Positions 35,167 through 44,533 of a DNA stretch of 64,000 nucleotides are shown piece after piece. The notes under the pieces are model-generated. The model saw nothing but the letters and a program-made list of their open reading frames with translations. It was not told the DNA's origin and searched no databases. The stretch's first letter is position 1; each line of letters begins with the position of its first letter. The stretch comes from CABQCM01 sp965145485 (GTDB lineage: Bacteria; Bacillota; Clostridia; Oscillospirales; Acutalibacteraceae), in assembly GCA_965145485.1 (NCBI GenBank), contig CBCTCU010000003.1, positions 62,001 through 126,000 of the forward strand. The letters are read 5' to 3'. Position numbers and translations under genes: made by a program.

Positions 35167-36834
35167 TTAAAACAGCCCTGTGATCTGGCCCTGATCGTCC
35201 ACGCTGATGCGCTCGGCCGCCGGCGACTTAGGCAACCCCGGCATGGTCATGATATCGCCGGTATAAATCACCACAAAGCCGGCGCCCGCGCACAGGCGCG
35301 CATCCCTCACCGTCAGGGTGTAATGCTCCGGCCTGCCCAGCAGGGCTGGATTATCCGATAAAGAGTACTGCGTCTTGGCCACGCAAACCGGGAGGCATCC
35401 TCCCCCCAGCTTCTCGATTTGCTCCATGCTCTTTTCCGCTTGGGCGGTATACTGCACCCCATCTGCACCATAGACCCGGCGCGCCAACCGGTTCAGCTTT
35501 TCCTTGATGGGCAGCGAAAGGTCGTATACCGGCTTAAACTCCGACGGCTCCTCGCAGGCCGCCGCGACTGCGTCGGCCAGCTCGACCCCGCCGCCGCCGC
35601 CTTTGGAATAAATCTCGCTCATAGCACACGCGACCCCCCGCTCGGCACAGTAACGGCGCACAAGCGCATGCTCCTGCTCGCTGTCCGTGCCAAACCGGTT
35701 GAGGGCGACGACCACCGGCAGGCCAAACTGCTTCATATTATCGATATGCGCCCCGAGATTGCAAAGCCCCTGCTGAAGGGCCTGCGTGTTCTCCCGTGCC
35801 AGATCGGCTTTGTCGACGCCGCCGTTGTATTTCAGCGCCCGAACCGTGGCCACAAGCACCACTGCCGAAGGGGTCAGCCCACCCAGGCGGCATTTGATAT
35901 CCAAAAACTTCTCCCCGCCCAGGTCAGAGCCAAAGCCGGCCTCGGTAATACAGTAGTCGCCCAGCTTAAGCCCCAGCCGTGTTGCGATCAGGGAACTGCA
36001 CCCATGGGCAATATTAGCAAAGGGGCCGCCGTGCATTAAGGCGGGCGTCCCCTCCATGGTCTGCACCAGGTTGGGTTTGAGCGCGTCCCGCAGCAAAGCC
36101 GCCATGGCCCCCGGCGCGCCGAGCTCGCCCGCTGTGACCGGCCTGCCGTCGACGTCGTACGCGATCAGGATACGGCCAAGCCGTTCCTTCAAATCGGCCA
36201 TATCGCGCGCAAGACAGAGTATGGCCATCACCTCGCTGGCCACTGTGATCTGAAAGCTGTCCTCGCGGGGAACGCCGTTCATCTTCCCGCCCAGCCCTAC
36301 CACGACATGGCGCAGCGCGCGGTCGTTCATATCCAGGCAACGCCCAAACAAAATCCTGCGGGGATCGATACGCAGAGGGTTGCCCTGCTGCAAATGATTG
36401 TCGATCATGGCGCAAAGCAGGTTGTTGGCCGAAGTGATGGCATGCATATCGCCGGTAAAGTGAAGGTTGATATCCTCCATGGGCAGCACCTGCGAATATC
36501 CACCGCCGGCCGCCCCGCCTTTGACCCCAAACACCGGGCCCAAAGACGGCTCGCGCAGAGCAATCACCGCACGCCGGCCGGTGCGTGCCATGGCCTGGCC
36601 GAGGCCGACGGTGGTGGTGGTTTTCCCCTCGCCGGCAGGGGTGGGATTGACGGCGGTTACCAGGATCAGCTTCCCATCCGGGCAATCCCGAAGCCGGTGG
36701 ATAGCGGCGTCCGATATCTTTGCCTTATACCGGCCGTAATACTCCAATTCCTCCTCGCGGATTCCAGCCTGTTCGGCCACCTCTCGGATGGGAAGCAGGC
36801 TGCACTGCTGTGCGATTTCAATGTCGGAGAGCAT
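35167..36834 (-). CDS. fhs: Formate-tetrahydrofolate ligase
   Basis: Encodes 555 residues; ATG 36834 follows AAAGGAGGATTACC. The ATP loop is TPAGEGKTTTTVGLGQAM near residue 65, followed by REPSLGPVFGVKGGAAGGGY near 95 and FTGDMHAITSANNLL near 130. MPGLPKSPAAERISVDDQG closes the protein. It makes 10-formyl-THF from formate, THF and ATP, a one-carbon step typical of acetogenic and purine-fermenting Clostridia. It heads the run into tsaE. No folate riboswitch was recognised upstream. Confidence 0.97.
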   Translation of the reverse strand: MLSDIEIAQQCSLLPIREVAEQAGIREEELEYYGRYKAKISDAAIHRLRDCPDGKLILVTAVNPTPAGEGKTTTTVGLGQAMARTGRRAVIALREPSLGPVFGVKGGAAGGGYSQVLPMEDINLHFTGDMHAITSANNLLCAMIDNHLQQGNPLRIDPRRILFGRCLDMNDRALRHVVVGLGGKMNGVPREDSFQITVASEVMAILCLARDMADLKERLGRILIAYDVDGRPVTAGELGAPGAMAALLRDALKPNLVQTMEGTPALMHGGPFANIAHGCSSLIATRLGLKLGDYCITEAGFGSDLGGEKFLDIKCRLGGLTPSAVVLVATVRALKYNGGVDKADLARENTQALQQGLCNLGAHIDNMKQFGLPVVVALNRFGTDSEQEHALVRRYCAERGVACAMSEIYSKGGGGGVELADAVAAACEEPSEFKPVYDLSLPIKEKLNRLARRVYGADGVQYTAQAEKSMEQIEKLGGGCLPVCVAKTQYSLSDNPALLGRPEHYTLTVRDARLCAGAGFVVIYTGDIMTMPGLPKSPAAERISVDDQGQITGLF

Positions 36835-37308
36835 GGTAATCCTCCTTTATCGGCCCGTCTTTCGTCATGCATCAAAGCCGGTATGTCGAATGATACATAA
36901 TAGGCGATTGGCGAGGCGATGCTAATGATATCGGAACTCGTGCCGCTCAGAAGGTAGGTCTATCCAACAGCCGGCTGCCGCGCGCACGCGCCGATTTTGT
37001 AAAAATAGTTTTCGTGCAGTATCAGAAACAATACCCGGGCCGCATCATGGCAGGATGGCGTCTTCCGCCCAACGTCCCTTTCCGTCGACCCCTTGCTTTG
37101 GGAAAGACCGGTATATGTTACCACAAAGGGCCGTCTCTTCCTTTGCCGCAAATAGGACGCCCCGTGACACCGTGCGGTTATCGCCCAGGCTTTCACGGCG
37201 CAGAAGCGCTCGGGTTAGACATCGTCGCGGCATCCTTTGCAATAGCCGTAAGACCGCTGATGTCAAACCATCACCGCAGTCTACGGGCTGTGAGGCAAAA
37301 CACACAAT
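36835..37308. other. Intergenic region upstream of fhs
   Basis: No gene supported. The fhs leader (minus strand) must start here, but no clear promoter was found; see also the repeat-like sequences to the right. Confidence 0.4.
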
Positions 37309-37447
37309 ATCATGATATGCTATGCACATGGCCGGGGACCTGTGCTTGAAACTATAATATAATGCTATGGCAGCTATTACATCATGGACACAAAGCGTGA
37401 ACAATATCATCTGCGCATGGCCAGAGGCCCGTGCTTGATATTATATC
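37309..37447. repeat. Two diverged copies of the 62.5-kb repeat element
   Basis: Copy A carries TGCACATGGCC followed by GACCTGTGCTTGA at about 37323-37350; copy B carries TGCGCATGGCC and GGCCCGTGCTTGA at about 37412-37438. Each is followed by an AT-rich tail. The reverse complement of the 91-bp unit at 62493 reads TGCACATGGCCGTAGGCC and then CGTGCTCAAAATC, clearly related. The core can fold as GCAC..GGCC/GGCC..GTGC. Confidence 0.6.
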
Positions 37448-37478
37448 ACAAAAAGCAGGGGGTGCAAAGAGATTTTTC

Positions 37479-37507
37479 TTGATTCTCGCCCCATATCACC
37501 GTATAAT
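37479..37507 (+). promoter_or_regulatory. Promoter of the SEDS gene
   Basis: TTGATT, a 17-base spacer and TATAAT, 43 bases before the ATG at 37550. Confidence 0.8.
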
Positions 37508-37549
37508 AACAAGGAACGACAGGATATCCCCAGAAAGGGTTTTGATAGA

Positions 37550-38692
37550 ATGTTCAAACGGTTTCGAGATTCGATCGCGGACTATTTTCGTGAGACAGAT
37601 AAGATATTGCTGTTGCTATGCATCACCGCCGCATGCTATGGCGCGGCGATCATCCTCAGCGCCACGTTTGTCAGCAGCGGGTATTCCAGGTTTTTTGTGC
37701 AGCTGATGGGGATTGCGCTGGGGGTTGCGGCCGCGCTGGTATTGTCGCTGTTTCGCTATCAGACCTTTTTAAAATACTGGTATCTCATCGCGGGTGTGGC
37801 AGTTGTGCTGGTCGTGTTGACCTTTTTTATCGGTTACGCCCCCAGCGGCACCGACGACAAAGCGTGGATCGCCCTGCCGATCGGGCTAACCTTCCAGCCG
37901 TCCGAGCTGTTAAAGATTGCCTTTGTCATATCCTTCACCAAGCACGTGACCTCGATCTCCGAGCAGGATATCCGAAAGCTGCGCCATATTCTGCTGCTGT
38001 GCATCCACGGCGCCATACCGGTCGTGCTCATCCATTTGCAGGGAGACGACGGAAGCGCCATGGTGCTGTTTTTCATTTTCCTGGCGATGTTTTTCACTGC
38101 CGGAGTGCCCGGCCGCTACTTCGCCATCGCTGGCGGGCTGGCGGTTCCGGCCGTCGCGGCCATGTGGTTTTTTGTACTCAACACCAGCCAAAAAGAACGC
38201 GTGCTTGCCCTGCTTTATCCCGACCGGTATGCCGCCATCGTCTACCAGCAGCTTCGTGGTCAAACGGCCATCGGATCCGGAGGGCTGTTTGGATACGGCC
38301 TGTTCAACGGTCCATATGTACAGGGGGGACGGATACCGCTGGGCTACAACGATTTTATTTTCGCCTCCTGCGGGGAGGAGCTTGGGTTTCTCGGCTGTAT
38401 GGCCATACTCATTCTGCTGCTGGCGATATGCCTGCGCATTCTCTGGGTGGGGCGCCGGTCAAGCGACCGCGCAGGCCAGATTCTTTGTGCGGGTATCTTT
38501 GGCATGATTGCCTCGCAATCGATCATCAACATCGGCATGTGCCTTTTCCTGCTCCCGGTAATCGGCATCACCCTCCCCTTCTTCAGCGCGGGCGGTACCT
38601 CGGTGGCTTGCCTGTTTATGGGCATTGGCATCGTGCTCAGCGTGCATAAAAACCGAAACCGCCGGGTCATTAGCCTGCACGATCCAAACTGA
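37550..38692 (+). CDS. SEDS-family peptidoglycan polymerase (RodA/FtsW-like)
   Basis: Encodes 380 residues with about ten membrane segments. Family landmarks: GLTFQPSELLKIAFVISFTK near residue 112, LIHLQGDDGSAMVLFFIF near 162 with the conserved Asp, and IPLGYNDFIFASCGEELGFLG near 264. LPVIGITLPFFSAGGTSVACLF near 335 closes the core. It polymerises lipid II glycan strands with a partner class B PBP, none of which is adjacent. The early ETDKILLLLCITAACYG start is nearer RodA than FtsW/SpoVE. It has its own promoter and terminator. Confidence 0.92.
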   Translation: MFKRFRDSIADYFRETDKILLLLCITAACYGAAIILSATFVSSGYSRFFVQLMGIALGVAAALVLSLFRYQTFLKYWYLIAGVAVVLVVLTFFIGYAPSGTDDKAWIALPIGLTFQPSELLKIAFVISFTKHVTSISEQDIRKLRHILLLCIHGAIPVVLIHLQGDDGSAMVLFFIFLAMFFTAGVPGRYFAIAGGLAVPAVAAMWFFVLNTSQKERVLALLYPDRYAAIVYQQLRGQTAIGSGGLFGYGLFNGPYVQGGRIPLGYNDFIFASCGEELGFLGCMAILILLLAICLRILWVGRRSSDRAGQILCAGIFGMIASQSIINIGMCLFLLPVIGITLPFFSAGGTSVACLFMGIGIVLSVHKNRNRRVISLHDPN

Positions 38693-38807
38693 ACGATACC
38701 TCTAATTGCATTAACTTCCAATGCATAGCCGGACATAGGCTTGGATCGTGCAAAACAAAAATCAGTCGAAACACCTCCAAGCCTTATTTCATCGCATCGG
38801 CATACTT

Positions 38808-38841
38808 CCCCGCATGGCATCGCTGCGGCGATCATGCGGGG
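38808..38841 (+). terminator. Terminator of the SEDS gene
   Basis: CCCCGCATG and CATGCGGGG arms with CTTTTTT following; located about 115 bases past the stop. Confidence 0.8.
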
Positions 38842-39030
38842 CTTTTTTGACCGAATTGAATAAGTGGTGTATAAGATTATGGCGCGCGTTCGCGGCGGAA
38901 CGCGACGATGCAGACTAAAATCTCACTCATCACACCACACAAAAATGAAAATTTTTCTCATAGACGGCATATTCCATACGACGACCGGCCACAATAGGAT
39001 CGAAGCAGAAAGAAAGGCATGGTAATAAAT

Positions 39031-39771
39031 ATGGATAATATGCATTTTGAAAGACCGAAAAAGAAAAACTTCTGGGAAAAACAGGGCTTTTATGTTGCGA
39101 TTGCCGTCTGCCTGCTGGCCGTCGGCGCATCTTCCTGGATTGCGGTTCAGCGCATCGGCGGCAAAGAGCTGTTGGGAGAGAGCTCCTCCCTCTCCATTTC
39201 AAACCCCACCGCTGTCGACCATATGGTGAGCGATGTTCCTTATTCCGAGCCGGAGGAACCGGAAGCATCCGCTGCCGAATCCTCCACGCCGGCTTCATCC
39301 GAACCCGCGCCTTCCGAGCCGGCATCTTCACAAGCTGTTTCGGAGGAAACCGAAGCCTCCCCCTTCTTTGTTCTGCCGGTCGGTGGCAGTATTTTGAAGA
39401 ATTTTGACAGCGATAACCTGCAGTATTCCGAAACCTACAAGGACTGGCGGCTGCACCTGGGCATTGACATCGCGGCCGATCAGGGAACCCCCGTGCTTGC
39501 CGCTGCTGACGGTACCGTTACCGAAGTGCGCGAGGATGCGCTGCTTGGAACGGTTGCCGTCATCGATCACGGCGACGGCATTATCGCGTCGTATTGCGGC
39601 CTGAACAAAAGCCCCTCGGTAAAACAGGGAGATAAGGTGGAAGCCGGCAAGCAAATCGGCGTGATCGATACCATTCCCTGTGAGTCGGTCGAAGCGTCCC
39701 ATCTGCACTTCTCCATTGAGCAGAATGGCGTGCCCATTTCACCGCTCGAATTGACGGGCGACCTCGGTTAA
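39031..39771 (+). CDS. M23 (LytM-type) membrane peptidase, SpoIIQ-like
   Basis: Encodes about 246 residues. ATG 39031 is preferred because AGAAAGG (39011-39017) abuts the ATG at 39019. A short basic cytoplasmic tail, one membrane segment (FYVAIAVCLLAVGASSWIA), and a long Ser/Pro/Glu linker are followed by an M23 domain (about 120-245). Zinc ligands are retained: His and Asp in LHLGIDIAADQG, and the HLHFS motif near residue 229. In Bacillus SpoIIQ the site is degenerate, while clostridial SpoIIQ can be active. The layout fits the forespore engulfment protein, but a vegetative endopeptidase cannot be excluded. Confidence 0.8.
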   Translation: MDNMHFERPKKKNFWEKQGFYVAIAVCLLAVGASSWIAVQRIGGKELLGESSSLSISNPTAVDHMVSDVPYSEPEEPEASAAESSTPASSEPAPSEPASSQAVSEETEASPFFVLPVGGSILKNFDSDNLQYSETYKDWRLHLGIDIAADQGTPVLAAADGTVTEVREDALLGTVAVIDHGDGIIASYCGLNKSPSVKQGDKVEAGKQIGVIDTIPCESVEASHLHFSIEQNGVPISPLELTGDLG

Positions 39772-39824
39772 ACTGTATCCCATCCTATTGCGCGCCCACG
39801 TACCCAAAAGGGGCATGTAAAAGG

Positions 39825-39851
39825 TCGGGGAGGACAATGCTTCCTCCCCGA
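39825..39851 (+). terminator. Terminator of the M23 gene
   Basis: TCGGGGAGGA and TCCTCCCCGA arms followed by TTCTTT. Confidence 0.8.
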
Positions 39852-39921
39852 TTCTTTATTGCCGACAAAACCCCAGTTTGTGCCGAACCGATGTGGCATT
39901 TTGCCGGCCTGATACAAAGGC

Positions 39922-39949
39922 GCCCGGCTGTGATCTTGCACAGCCGGGC
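39922..39949 (-). terminator. Terminator-like hairpin after dockerin gene A
   Basis: GCCCGGCTGTG and CACAGCCGGGC are perfect 11-base arms 28 bases past the stop. The T-run on the minus strand is poor (GCCTTTG). The same stem recurs after gene B. Confidence 0.6.
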
Positions 39950-39977
39950 ATAGTGTGGAGTGACAGCAGAGAGACGG

Positions 39978-40769
39978 CTATCGCCACATATCACGGTTTT
40001 TCAGCATGATATCCAGTGCATCGGCAACGCCGTCCCCGTTGACGTCGTTCGCACACAGGCAAAAATCCGGCGGTATCCGCTCCCAATCGTATGCGCCTTC
40101 TATGAGTATGGGTGATTGCCACGTATACAGATACATAACTCTGCCGATCGCTATCAGCCCTACCGACTCCTGCAGGACCAGCAGGGCGTCATAGGCGTCT
40201 ATCTGGCCGTTTCGATCGACATCAATATCTTTTATATATAACTCACCCGGCACGTGCAGCCCCACCGATATCTGCAAAAGGAACAAAGCCCTTTCCGCGT
40301 TAAAGGAAAAAGTACGAAACGGATAATAAATATTTGGTAGGTTATTTCGATCATAGGGTATATAGGTCACTCTCGCTACCCTTTCGTTACCGGCCAGGGC
40401 ACGTATCTCTTCCCTCGTCAGCCATGCGGTCGTCAGGGGAATATAACCATGGCCAGCATACATACGAAGATTAAACATATACTTGGAATTTAAAACCAGG
40501 TTGTCATCCTCCAGCCCGTTTTCTTGGCGGAACTCCTCTGCCATCTGGTTGAATTCCTGCTCCTCCATGGCCAAGGATTCGTGGATGGTCATATCCGTCT
40601 GTACGCAAATATACACCGGCAGCTCGCCCGTATACTGCTCCATCTTTTCCAGCAGGTATTCGTCGATCTTGCCGGTATCGCCGGCCGTCTGCCCGCTTAC
40701 CGTCATGGGTAGCATGCACGTCAGGGCCAGCACCACCGCCATGATCCCTTTGAACCGTTTGCTTCTCAT
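39978..40769 (-). CDS. Secreted prodomain-like/dockerin protein A
   Basis: Encodes 263 residues from the ATG at 40769, after GAGGGGAGAAGA. The signal peptide MRSKRFKGIMAVVLALTCML ends near VSGQTA. Residues 30-150 (KIDEYLLEKMEQYTGELPVY ... LTREEIRALAGNERVARVTY) resemble the prodomain of the neighbouring S8 peptidase. The C-terminal part has a degenerate ALFLLQISVGL helix, one F-hand DVDRNGQIDAYDALLVLQ, and a final DVNGDGVADALDIML loop, as in type I dockerins. There is no catalytic domain. It has its own promoter at 40837-40865. Proposed role: dockerin-borne inhibitor or chaperone of the peptidase, unproven. Confidence 0.7.
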   Translation of the reverse strand: MRSKRFKGIMAVVLALTCMLPMTVSGQTAGDTGKIDEYLLEKMEQYTGELPVYICVQTDMTIHESLAMEEQEFNQMAEEFRQENGLEDDNLVLNSKYMFNLRMYAGHGYIPLTTAWLTREEIRALAGNERVARVTYIPYDRNNLPNIYYPFRTFSFNAERALFLLQISVGLHVPGELYIKDIDVDRNGQIDAYDALLVLQESVGLIAIGRVMYLYTWQSPILIEGAYDWERIPPDFCLCANDVNGDGVADALDIMLKNRDMWR

Positions 40770-40836
40770 TCTTCTCCCCTCTCTCGTTTTGATGTCGTTC
40801 ATAAGTATTCCATAAGCAGCAATTTACTTCATCTGT

Positions 40837-40865
40837 ATTTTAACAATTTCATAATTCTATGTCAA
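40837..40865 (-). promoter_or_regulatory. Promoter of dockerin gene A
   Basis: On the minus strand TTGACA, a 17-base spacer and TAAAAT. Similar to the promoters at 44392 and 46442. Confidence 0.8.
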
Positions 40866-40896
40866 CCATTTCCTTGCCTTTATACAGAAAAAACGC

Positions 40897-40920
40897 CCGG
40901 CTGTGATCTTTCACAGCCGG
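40897..40920 (-). terminator. Terminator of dockerin gene B
   Basis: CCGGCTGTGA and TCACAGCCGG arms followed on the minus strand by GCGTTTTTTCTG. Confidence 0.85.
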
Positions 40921-40937
40921 ACGCCAGTTTATAATAC

Positions 40938-41732
40938 TCAAAGCCAAAGATAATTGTACTTTAAAAATACATCCACAGCGTCTAACACCCCATCCCCGTT
41001 CTCATCCACATTGGTGGTCAGGCAACGACGGGTAGGCATTCGTTCATACTCCCAATCGTATTTGACACCGCCGTTATCTGGCTCGCCAAGCTCCACCCAT
41101 GCCCTCAGATATGAGGTATGCGCAATGGCAATGAGCCCCACCGATGCCTGTAGCACCAGCAATGCATCCTCTGCGTTTACCTCATCATCCATGTTGACAT
41201 TATTCTCTCTCCGAGTAAGGCTTAGCGGCGGTCTAAGCCCGACCGAACTCTGCAAGATGAGCAATGCAAAAAAACTATTGGTAGGGGCAAACCCATCATA
41301 TGGCCGGTACTCCCCTGCTTCGCTCAATTTTAAGCACATCAAAACCGAGGGATACTCTACTATCTGCACAGCTTCCTCGTCTGTCAGCCAGACCGCTGCC
41401 AACGGCGCTACTCTCTCCTCGTCCGGTGGATCCGAGCTAATTAACCTGTCGGTCATACAATACGTGTATATGAGTGCCAGGCAAAGGTCGCTTTGATCCA
41501 GGCCTATGCCGTTTAGAAATTCACCGGCATACTCCTCAAAATATTCCTGCCCGCCCGTCGCAAATTCCCGCATGGGTATCGCGCCATATAGATAGTAGGG
41601 TATTTTTCCGGTACGTGTGTTCTCCTCCTGCTGCAGGGCCGTTGCAGCCGCCTGGCTTCCAAGCGGCATGGGCAGCATGCAAGCCAGGGCCAGCACCACC
41701 GCCACGATCCCTTTGAACCGTTTGCTTCTCAT
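40938..41732 (-). CDS. Secreted prodomain-like/dockerin protein B (divergent copy)
   Basis: Encodes 264 residues from the ATG at 41732, 26 bases after the S8 peptidase stop, so it is probably the second gene of that transcript. The signal peptide is nearly identical to copy A (MRSKRFKGIVAVVLALACML). The middle has diverged strongly (TGKIPYYLYGAIPMREFATG, LAAVWLTDEEAVQIVEYPSV) but keeps the same strand/helix order as the prodomain-like part. Dockerin elements: ALLILQSSVGL, VNMDDEVNAEDALLVLQASV and VDENGDGVLDAVDVFLKY. The first loop has lost some calcium ligands. No catalytic domain. Confidence 0.68.
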   Translation of the reverse strand: MRSKRFKGIVAVVLALACMLPMPLGSQAAATALQQEENTRTGKIPYYLYGAIPMREFATGGQEYFEEYAGEFLNGIGLDQSDLCLALIYTYCMTDRLISSDPPDEERVAPLAAVWLTDEEAVQIVEYPSVLMCLKLSEAGEYRPYDGFAPTNSFFALLILQSSVGLRPPLSLTRRENNVNMDDEVNAEDALLVLQASVGLIAIAHTSYLRAWVELGEPDNGGVKYDWEYERMPTRRCLTTNVDENGDGVLDAVDVFLKYNYLWL

Positions 41733-41758
41733 TCTTCTCCCCTCTCTCGTTTCATAGT

Positions 41759-44248
41759 TTACCAAATCACTCCACCTGATATCTGGTTGATCATCAGCGC
41801 ATCGTTCGCATTGATGTTCCCATCCCCATTGACGTCGGCCAGATACTCTTCCAGCGCCGAGAAGGTTTTTGTGCCCACGGTATATTGCAGCACTATGTTA
41901 CCGTCCGTTGAGCTGATCACACCGTCGACATTCACATCCCCTCGCTGATAGGCCACCGGCTCGAGATACCACTGCTGGTACGTGTTCGAGGAGGAATAGG
42001 GTGACCAGGCAGCCGCCGTGCCGCTGGCGGTGGAATTGTTGTAAATCCCCAGGCCATACGCATTGGCGCCGTTGTAGATAGTGATCGAGCCATCCCGCTC
42101 GTAGTTGGTCTGGTGCCACTGGAACATGACCGACGCCCAGCCCGTCTCAGCCGTGACGGCCCGCTTGTAATTCCCGCCGATGGTCGAGCCGATGGCCAGC
42201 CGTTTGTCGCCCGATGTTGTGGCCGCCATCCAGTTTAAGCCCAGCAGCCACCGCTTGGACGAGGTGTTGGAAAAGGCCTGCTGCACCATGTTGCTGCCCG
42301 AGAGGGTCAGGTATTTGTCGGTCGCCTTGTTTTTCAGGTAAAAGACCCCCTCGGTGATGCCGGTGTACTGATACCGGGTATGATCGACCGAAAAGGCGTA
42401 GGCATACCGCACCGACTGCCCGGTCGCGCTCTGCCGCTTGACGTTGATGGTGTAGTTTGTGCTGGTGTTCGACGGGGTGACATACACCATCTCGGTAGAG
42501 GAGTTGGCAAGGTTGGAGCTTTTGAGCAGCGTACTGCCGCGGTAGAGGCGAAGGTTCAGATTTGCTGTGGGGCTGGTGTTCCCCGGCGACGACCAGGCAA
42601 GGCTGACGTTTAACCCCTCGGAATCGTAGGCGGGCTGCTGGAAGCGGATGGATTCCTCCGTCTGTGTGCTCCCCATCGTGCGGTAGCCATAGTGGCCGCT
42701 GCCTGCAATGGCGATGGCGCGGTAGGGGTCAAACACCCCCGCCCCCTGATGATCGGTCAGGCCATCGGTCATATACTCGTAGGAATCCTCATTATACTCC
42801 GTATCGACCACCGCTTTGCGATGGCAGGAGGCCAGCAAAATCGCCTTGACCGCCTCGGGCTGGGTCTTCAGCGCCGGGCGCAGCTGATACAACAGGGCAA
42901 CCGTGCCGGTCACCACCGGCGCCGCATAGCTGGTGCCATCCCCCGGCTGATCGGCTATAAGGTCGGGCTTAAAACAACCATCCCCATTATCATAGCTGGT
43001 TCTTGTATACATATAGTCATCGTCGGGGTCGCTGGTATCATTATTTATCAATCCGCCGACTGTAATTATATTATATGCTACACCGGGACAGTGAATTACA
43101 CCGCGCTCATTGCCAGCCGCGACGACAAACGTCATCTTTTTGGTACGAACGATATAATCCAGATACTGCTCGCTGGCATCGTTAAAAACATAAATCTTTT
43201 CATCTGATGGGGTTTGATCATGATACCTATCATATTTTTGCGAATAGTTAGCAACCTGAACCCCTGCCTCACACTGATTGGTGATGGCATTGATCATGTT
43301 GTTGTTCGTTGGTTGTAAATCATTATCCCCAATGACCACACCATAGGAGGAATAAATACTGGCCGCAGGGGCAACCCCGTTGCTGCCGGCAGCGATGCGG
43401 GCCACATTGGTCGCATGGGTATTATCGCTTTGCCCCGTGGGTGTAATGTAGGTGATTCTCGACGAGGGGATTTCACTGTGGGCTTGCACCATTCCCCCGT
43501 CAATAATGCCAAGCTTCACCCCACTGCCCGTCAGGCCCACGTCAGTGCGAATTCTACCAAGGGTGGTTGCATTTAAAGTCCCTGTAATTTGACTGCTACT
43601 CAATTCTGGAGTCCAGGAGAAATCCGCTTGCGCAGGCGTTTCCATATCGTAGAAATAAATCGCGGTGACGCCCGGGTGCTTTGCCAGGCGCTCGATATCC
43701 TCCGCATCCAACATGACGATGTACACCGGCGCCAGCGTCTCGGTCAGGATGACGTCCTCCTCCGGGATGTTCAGCTGGGCAAAGGTTGCGGCGTTTTGCT
43801 CGGTGAGCATCTCGCTTTGCACCGCGCGCATTTCCTCCAGATAGGCGTCGACCCGTTGCGCCTCGACGGCGCGCGCCGGGGCCGTGCGGCTCAAATAGGC
43901 GCGAAACTCGGCCTTGACCTCACTGCTTGCCTCCGCCTCGGCGGCCAGGTTGGCCACCTCGGCCGCAAGCGGCTGGGGCAAAGGCTCCGCAATCACGCTG
44001 AGGTTGCTTTCATTCAGGCCGGTTCTCTGATATACCTCCTGCTCCACTTCCTCCTGGTCGATATCCTCCATCCACAGCCACACCGGCAGCTTTTGGTCGG
44101 TGGCCTGCATCTGGCTGAGCAAATACGGGTCGACCTTGCTTTGCCATGCGGCTGCTTCCTGATTCTCTGCGTATACCATGGTCGAATTTACGGTGATGAA
44201 AACGGCTATCAACGCCGTCAGGCCCTGCCTCCATCGATGCTTGCTCAT
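41759..44248 (-). CDS. Secreted subtilisin-like (S8) peptidase with C-terminal dockerin
   Basis: Encodes 829 residues from the ATG at 44248, 7 bases after AAGGA. A signal peptide (LTALIAVFITVNSTMVYA) and a prodomain of about 190 residues (KVDPYLLSQMQATDQKLPVW; APVYIVMLDAEDIERLAKHP) lead in. The S8 domain has Asp250 in GIIDGG, His278 in NTHATNVA, Asn380 in VAAGNERG and Ser440 in DGTSYAAP, so the triad is complete. Beta-rich and ricin-like segments follow (YLKNKATDKYLTLSG, YQQWYLEP). A dockerin pair ends it: DVNVDGVISSTDGNIVLQ and DVNGDGNINANDALMINQ. It is predicted to dock on a cohesin scaffold outside the cell. Substrate unknown. Confidence 0.9.
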   Translation of the reverse strand: MSKHRWRQGLTALIAVFITVNSTMVYAENQEAAAWQSKVDPYLLSQMQATDQKLPVWLWMEDIDQEEVEQEVYQRTGLNESNLSVIAEPLPQPLAAEVANLAAEAEASSEVKAEFRAYLSRTAPARAVEAQRVDAYLEEMRAVQSEMLTEQNAATFAQLNIPEEDVILTETLAPVYIVMLDAEDIERLAKHPGVTAIYFYDMETPAQADFSWTPELSSSQITGTLNATTLGRIRTDVGLTGSGVKLGIIDGGMVQAHSEIPSSRITYITPTGQSDNTHATNVARIAAGSNGVAPAASIYSSYGVVIGDNDLQPTNNNMINAITNQCEAGVQVANYSQKYDRYHDQTPSDEKIYVFNDASEQYLDYIVRTKKMTFVVAAGNERGVIHCPGVAYNIITVGGLINNDTSDPDDDYMYTRTSYDNGDGCFKPDLIADQPGDGTSYAAPVVTGTVALLYQLRPALKTQPEAVKAILLASCHRKAVVDTEYNEDSYEYMTDGLTDHQGAGVFDPYRAIAIAGSGHYGYRTMGSTQTEESIRFQQPAYDSEGLNVSLAWSSPGNTSPTANLNLRLYRGSTLLKSSNLANSSTEMVYVTPSNTSTNYTINVKRQSATGQSVRYAYAFSVDHTRYQYTGITEGVFYLKNKATDKYLTLSGSNMVQQAFSNTSSKRWLLGLNWMAATTSGDKRLAIGSTIGGNYKRAVTAETGWASVMFQWHQTNYERDGSITIYNGANAYGLGIYNNSTASGTAAAWSPYSSSNTYQQWYLEPVAYQRGDVNVDGVISSTDGNIVLQYTVGTKTFSALEEYLADVNGDGNINANDALMINQISGGVIW

Positions 44249-44391
44249 GTGTTTGTCCTTCCTTTCCACACATCGGTTTGATGGTCAACCTTCTCGATCG
44301 ATGATATTTCACACACTTTTGCCTGGTTTCCTCTCACCCTTACCGGCCCATGGGATTCACCCCTTTATAACGCCAATATTTTCCTAATTGA

Positions 44392-44420
44392 AGCTTAACA
44401 TGGAAAACAATTTTTGTCAA
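44392..44420 (-). promoter_or_regulatory. Promoter of the S8 peptidase
   Basis: On the minus strand TTGACA, a 17-base spacer and TAAGCT. The -35 and following AAAATT-rich spacer match the promoter in front of dockerin gene D. Confidence 0.75.
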
Positions 44421-44477
44421 CACAACTTTAGTTCTTCAGAATTTTTTGGGTCTACTGCCCGGACAGCCTGCACAAAC

Positions 44478-44505
44478 GCCCGGCTGTGAAGGATCAACGC
44501 CGGGC
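44478..44505 (-). terminator. Terminator-like hairpin after dockerin gene C
   Basis: GCCCGGC and GCCGGGC arms, with CGTTTGTG following on the minus strand. A degraded version of the stem found after genes A and B. Confidence 0.45.
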
Positions 44506-44533
44506 AAGGTTTGAGCTGGCGGCAGAGAGGCGA

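Noticed and set aside
36835..37049. Folate or other riboswitch upstream of fhs
   Set aside because: No recognisable conserved core or terminator/antiterminator pair was found in the leader.
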